Below are positions 59,601 through 64,000 of a DNA stretch of 64,000 bases, piece after piece. Source of the DNA: Piper betle. Taxonomy: Eukaryota; Streptophyta; Magnoliopsida; Piperales; Piperaceae. The DNA is taken from NCBI GenBank assembly GCA_033002965.1, contig JAURVB010014455.1, positions 1 to 64,000 on the forward strand, read 5' to 3'. Within the stretch, counting starts at the first letter, position 1. Each line of letters begins with the position of its first letter. The translations under genes and the position numbers were made by a program. The notes under the pieces are model-generated. The model was not told where the DNA came from, ran no database searches, and worked only from the letters and a program-made list of their open reading frames with translations.

Positions 59601-60131
59601 AGCAATGCCATTATCAGTTCACTACCTCTATCTAGGTGTCTCACTGCATTCTGATAAGATATTCATCCTTGTTCTCCATCTTTGCCCTGACCTTGGAAGA
59701 GAAAGTGGCATCTTTAGTGGCAAAAAGTTACCATCTTTCTTCAACAATCTATCAAGGCTCCTTGCTTGGACATCTAGTTCATTCCAAATATCACATCAAA
59801 TTATTGTAGCTTGAACAATATCAAATCAGCTATAAGTTATCGCTGTTGAATCTCAACAGGGACATTACGCACACTCTCGATTGTAGTTGTCAGACTTCTG
59901 GCGGGAGTGGACACTAATAGTGAATGTTCTAACTCTTCTATCTTACATCCAATTCTAGTTTTGTGTGTGTGTACAAAGCCTACTGAGAGCATACCTTAGT
60001 GGTTCCATACATCCTCTTTGGTTGCTGTTGTGCTGGGGTAGGAGGTGATGCTAGTGGTACAATCTGATTTTGAGTTAGTGGTGCCTGTTGTCTACCCCTC
60101 TACTGTCTAGCTTGCCCTGTAGCCATGTACC
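56601..60131 (-). mobile_element. Decayed Ty3/gypsy chromovirus pol region
   Basis: Domains in order on the minus strand: the start of the reverse transcriptase region (59,546-59,320: [20 protein letters not shown]), then KKKDGSM and DLRSGYYQL (to ~59,160), the reverse transcriptase core at 59,175-58,648 with FGLTNAP and FLGHIIS, and an RNase H region around 58,650-58,040. Next come the integrase zinc-binding region (58,035-57,766, HPGRVKMYHDV and CLLCQQ), the integrase core with [13 protein letters not shown] near 57,540, the GPF motif RYIGPFDVIERIGP, and a C-terminal chromodomain (VKESTWEREDEMKQ, near 56,730). Stops and frame changes occur (for example, a stop just before KIDLRSG and one after YPHTNR), and the RT catalytic motif reads FIDN rather than FIDD. 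The element cannot make active enzymes. Gag and the 5' LTR are not recognised. Confidence 0.88.
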
Positions 60132-61302
60132 TGTTCGAATAATTTCAATAACGTGCAAGTATATACGGCCGAAATAAGTAATATAATGATAAATCGAGTA
60201 TCGTCCCACAGAGAGATGAAATTCCTTAAATTAAGTAAAGAAAACTAAATTAAAAACAAAAAAGAAACAATCGACTTCAATAAATCTAAGTAATAACTTT
60301 GAATTAAAGAAAGAGTTATAATAATAAAATTTTTTCTAGAGTCGAATTTCCCTTAACATGAATTTAATCACATCACATCTTATTCTTATCTTCTATTCCA
60401 TCAGATTGTCGATCAATTATATGATATGGTGGCTCCCACTCCTTCATGCTTCTATTATTTTGCCTCAATTTCTACCTCTCGATGATAATTGATTAATCAA
60501 CAAAATAATGCATTAAGATTTGCCTTATAATCACATACGGTGTTGTGTATCTCCCGACCACAACAATAAACAAATCAAAAGACTCATTGTATGATGAATT
60601 ATCAATGACTAATCTAATTAATTTATCCCAAAATCTAATTAAACCTCATGATCTAAAAAATAGGTGATCAATCTATTCTTAGCATTTAGAACATGATAAT
60701 TTAAACAATCTAATTGAATAAAAGAGTAAGAAGTTGGAACGAATTCAATTAATAAGTGCCATTCTTCTTTAGAACGAAATAAAAGGCTACTCCATAATAA
60801 ATATAAAAAACAATATAAAGAAGAAACTAGTTTTTATTATGAAAGGGAAAAGAATTACAAAAACTAGAACTATTTCTTTCACTAAACTCCTAAGCCAAGA
60901 GTTGAGTTATGCCAAACAACAAATGACCACCCCTTTATAGAGAAGAGGAGATACAAGAATTCGAGGAGGGATTCCACAACTCAATGTGGTCTAATTGATT
61001 ATGATGTCCGATGAAGTTTCCAACTCCTCGACAATGGTGCCAAAGCTATGTATAGCCATCCTCATTGAGCTTTGCCAACACCAAAAATTGTAGCCATCAA
61101 TGAGTGAGGTTCAATGCTATGACCAGCAAACCCTAAGCTTAATTTGTTTCATCTTTTTTTGCATTAAAATTCCAAAATTAAGCATATCTCATAAAATATT
61201 AATTAACTAGAATATAACAAGAAGTATCACCTAATTAATAATTTTTATACCCGGGAAGTATAAAATCACATTAAAAATATTGGTAAATGTTATATACTCT
61301 CA
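60132..61302 (-). mobile_element. Athila/Tat-like LTR inserted in the chromovirus
   Basis: It starts TGTTCGAATAATTTCAATAA and matches the LTRs at 49,937 and 62,692 over its length, ending near TATATACTCTCA. The last ~14 bases of the family terminus are not recognisable, and the flanks (GTACC and ATGGG) do not match, so one end was probably lost by deletion. It lies immediately upstream, in the element sense, of the surviving chromovirus pol sequence, indicating nesting. Confidence 0.8.
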
Positions 61303-62597
61303 ATGGGTGGTATCTCATCCTCACATGTGGTGTCTGACGTCAAGTAAATGAGGGAATCCACTAGGCTAAGAAAAACTTGCTACATAGGTATGCCACTTTA
61401 ATCTATGGTAAGATCAAGGTATCATGTAAGTGGCAGGGGAGATGAAATCCCTATGTAGCGTACTGGGTGGCCAAAATATCGGTAGGTCTATGGACTTGTC
61501 TCTAAGATCACCATAATTTACTATGCCACAGGTGATCAGGCTGTGGAACAATCAATCAATGACGAATCTCAAAAACGGCTCCTAAGTGGCTCTAGTTCAA
61601 TCAGCTAATAGTAGGCACGTATTTCTTAATACTATACTAGTCACGCACTTCTAAATGGGTGGGGTTCAAACGACCCAAAGAACCACTGTCTCCCCTCAAG
61701 TCTACGAGGACTCATAGTGAGGTTTGACACGTGTCTCGTCCGCTCTTTAGTGGTGTGTGACCTGCCGTGTCGTACCGATTTGTAGTACTAATCGTGACTC
61801 ATATGACTACTACCAAGCAAGGTTATCAATCAAGACAAGCATACATTGATATAACTGTCTGGTCAGCATGGTCTGTGTTGTCTAAAGTCTCTGTCTACAT
61901 TGCTCTCATGCTGGGGTGAAATCCTCATCAGAAGGTCGGTCTACAAACATCTACCTGCACTATAAGCCTTAATCAGTACCATGAAGATACTTCTATACTC
62001 TGGGTAAGGCTCAACCCTATGGTTCAAGGTGAGAACCTAATTCTGCTGTCAAAACACAAGGGAATCACTATCCTTCTAAAGGACACTTCCTCACTAACCT
62101 TCTATCTATGCCCAATCCTCTAGTACAAGTCTAATTCCTGTAGCTGATGGCCCATCGCTAAATAGGTCAAACTGTGTGTGTGACCATCTACTAACCGTCT
62201 GATCTGTGTATGTTGGTTGTGGCCCATGGACGTACTATCATAAAATCTGCACAATCTGATCATTGTGACCATCCCATCTAGAGGTCATGTTGTCATGTTC
62301 CCTGACTCTGTCTATGCACTCCTTATAAGTCTGTCACTAACAATGTTTGATGGGGTCACATCTTGTAATATAAATCTGACCCAAGGGTGTCAGGTCAAGA
62401 CAATGATTGCAAGAGAATTGTGAAGTCGGATCCTATGCCATCTCATCAAAATAACCTCAGTTTTCCCAACTCTTCTCTGTTCTGCTAATCCCCTTGTAGC
62501 TGTATCTTGTTCATCAAGATCTGGCCCTACTAAGCTCTAACTAATCTACTCGGTCGGCGGATGAGCAATACACGGACGATGGTAGTGCGTCTTCGGT
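61303..62597 (-). other. Unassigned, possibly the 5' part of the nested chromovirus
   Basis: Moderate-GC sequence with many stops on both strands and no recognisable Gag motif. By position it could be the leader or gag region of the chromovirus split by the LTR at 60,132-61,302, but I found no direct evidence such as a zinc knuckle or primer-binding site. Confidence 0.3.
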
Positions 62598-62691
62598 TGG
62601 CGATCGTGCAACTCGGTCGGTGGTTGTGCAACTCGATCGGCGGTTGTGCACTCGATCGGCGGTTGTGCAACTCGGTTAGTTGTTGTGTACT
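62598..62691 (+). repeat. ~20-bp minisatellite
   Basis: Four to five copies of GTTGTGCAACTCGATCGGCG with single-base changes, ending against the plus-strand LTR. Confidence 0.85.
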
Positions 62692-63847
62692 TGTTAAGTG
62701 CTTAAAATATATAATATTTCCCCATGTTTTTAATATGATTTTGTACTTCTTGGGTATAAACATTATTAATTAAGTAATATTTTACTTTATTTTTTAGTTA
62801 ATTAATATTTTATTATATATGCTTAATTTTGATGTTTTAATGCAGAAAAAGATGAATAAATTAAGCTTTGGAATTGATTGGTCATGATACTTGGCTCCAC
62901 CCAATGGCTACAATTCATGGTGTTCAATGGAGTCGAACAGTTGGAAACTTGAAGGGACATTATAATTAATTAGACTACGTCGATTTGTGAACACCCTCTT
63001 CGAATTCTTGTATCTCCACTTCTATATAAAGGGGTGGTCATTTGTTGTTGATCATATCTCATCTCTTGGCTTCAGAGTGTAGTAGAAGTAGTAGTTTTAG
63101 TTTTTGTAATTTCTTTCTCTTTCATAATAAAAATTAGTTTCTTTTTTATAATGTTTTCTATTTTTATTATGGAATAGTCTTTTATTTCATTCTAGAGAAG
63201 AATGGAACTTAACATGATTTAATTGAATTTATTTCAAGCTCTTATTCTTTTATTCAATCGGATTGTTTGAATTATCATGTTCTTAATGCTAAGAATAGAT
63301 TGATCACCTATTTCTTAGATCATGAGGTTTAATTAGATTTCAGGAGAAATTAATTAGATTAGTCATTGATAATTCATCATACGACGAGTCTTTTGACTTG
63401 TTTGTCGTTGTGGTCGGAAGATACACAACACCGTATGCGATTGTAAGGCAATTCTTAATGCATTATTTTGTTGATTAATCAATTATCACCGGGAGGTAGA
63501 AATTGAGGCAAAATAATAGAAGCATGAAGGAGCGGGAGCCACCATGTCATATAATTATCCTAGATCGACAATCTGAGGGAATAAAAGATAAGAGTAAGAT
63601 ATGATGAAGATTAAATTCATGTTAAGGGAAATTCGACTCTAGAACGAGTTTTATAATTTTAACTTTGCTTTTAATTTAAAGTTATTATTTAGATTTCGTT
63701 AAGTTAATTATTTCTGTTTTGTTCTTCATTTTATTTTCTTTAATTAATTTAAGGAAATTCATCTCTCTGTGGGAACGATACTCGATTTATCATTATATTA
63801 CTTGTTTCGACCGTGTATACTTGCACGTCATTGAAAATATTCGAACA
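62692..63847 (+). mobile_element. 5' LTR of an Athila/Tat-like retrotransposon
   Basis: The 1,156-bp LTR begins TGTTAAGTGC and ends ATATTCGAACA. It is followed after six bases by a tRNA-Asp primer-binding site, so this is a 5' LTR and the element continues beyond the window. It matches the minus-strand copies at 49,937, 60,132 and (in part) 33,541. Its interior contains a promoter-like TATATAAA at 63,023-63,030. Confidence 0.85.
63023..63030 (+). promoter_or_regulatory. TATA box of the LTR promoter
   Basis: TATATAAA followed by GGGGTGG, about 330 bp into the LTR. The copy at 60,132 has the related TTTATAG (minus strand CTATAAAG) at the equivalent place. Confidence 0.55.
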
Positions 63848-63853
63848 AGTTTT

Positions 63854-63904
63854 TGGCGCCATTGCCGGGGATCGAACCCGGGTCACCCGCGTGACAGGCG
63901 GGAA
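63854..63904 (-). other. Extended primer-binding site: 51 bases of tRNA-Asp(GUC) sequence including CCA
   Basis: The reverse complement contains the whole anticodon arm (CCCGC, loop CTGTCAC with GTC anticodon, GCGGG), the variable bases, the T arm (CCGGG, loop TTCGATC, CCCGG), the 3' acceptor strand and CCA. Compared with plant tRNA-Asp from memory I count one difference (CAATGG for CAACGG). A primer-binding site normally matches only about 12-18 bases. Beyond 63,904 a weaker resemblance to the 5' half (CGTT and AAGT phrases, D-loop missing) may extend to about 63,920. Without an intact D arm or 5' acceptor strand it is not a working tRNA gene. Confidence 0.8.
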
Positions 63905-64000
63905 CTTAAACTTTAACGTCCAGAGCAAAATATCATAACAGAGAAAATTTTACTACACAAAAATACTTAGTCCCCATTATGTTCTCATATGATTCTTAAT
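63905..64000 (+). other. Start of retrotransposon internal region
   Basis: Internal sequence of the element whose LTR ends at 63,847. No reading frame can be judged before the window ends. Confidence 0.4.

Noticed and set aside
63854..63924. A functional tRNA-Asp gene on the minus strand
   Set aside because: The 5' acceptor strand and D arm are not intact, CCA is encoded in DNA, and the segment lies exactly at the primer-binding position of an LTR.

Overview
This is nuclear DNA of a flowering plant. It holds a few intron-rich genes set in AT-rich intergenic DNA packed with LTR retrotransposons. The GC-rich, intron-free 5' coding stretches (about 60-550 and 7,770-8,310) fit a monocot, but I cannot name the species. 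There is no bacterial, organellar or CRISPR content.

Layout. (1) 59-546, minus strand: a small conserved plant gene broken by one missing base. (2) 0.56-7.3 kb: intergenic, with an old repeat (family 'E') split by a 2.4-kb solo chromovirus LTR at 4,453-6,876. (3) 7,772-16,324, plus: a 15-exon glutamate-dehydrogenase-family gene with an N-terminal zinc-finger-like region. All splice phases agree except for one missing base in exon 4. A Tourist-like MITE lies in intron 12. (4) 17.4-21.7 kb, plus: a gene of unknown function with a 5'-UTR intron, also short of one base. (5) 23.9-24.4 kb: a decayed duplicate of the 3' end of the dehydrogenase gene. (6) 25.7-35.3 kb: repeats, namely a divergent LTR, AT-rich DNA, a C-rich foldback relative, a second E copy and Athila/Tat-like remnants. 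(7) 35.4-37.8 kb: a foldback-type element with hairpins near both ends, opposed C-rich and G-rich arms and an internal ~80-bp palindromic array. (8) 38.1-39.0 kb: a ribosomal protein L28 pseudogene followed by a ~650-bp direct duplication. (9) 44,203-47,749, minus: a complete 7-exon DUF3531-type plastid-protein gene (290 aa, no break), with a 325-bp TRIM element in intron 2. (10) 49.9-64 kb: nested retrotransposons. These are a solo Athila-like LTR, a minus-strand chromovirus (decayed pol with chromodomain, plus a rearranged 3' LTR), another Athila-like LTR inserted in it, and a plus-strand Athila-like LTR. The last is followed by a primer-binding site that extends into tRNA-Asp sequence.

Most noteworthy: the tRNA-Asp extension at 63,854-63,904; the foldback element and its shared 'GACTCGAGTC' module; the TRIM with imperfect target-site duplication; and four gene loci that each lack exactly one base. 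The last point is either multiple pseudogenisation or, quite possibly, residual assembly error. The genes show no operon-like or pathway logic; they are unrelated single plant loci separated by transposons.
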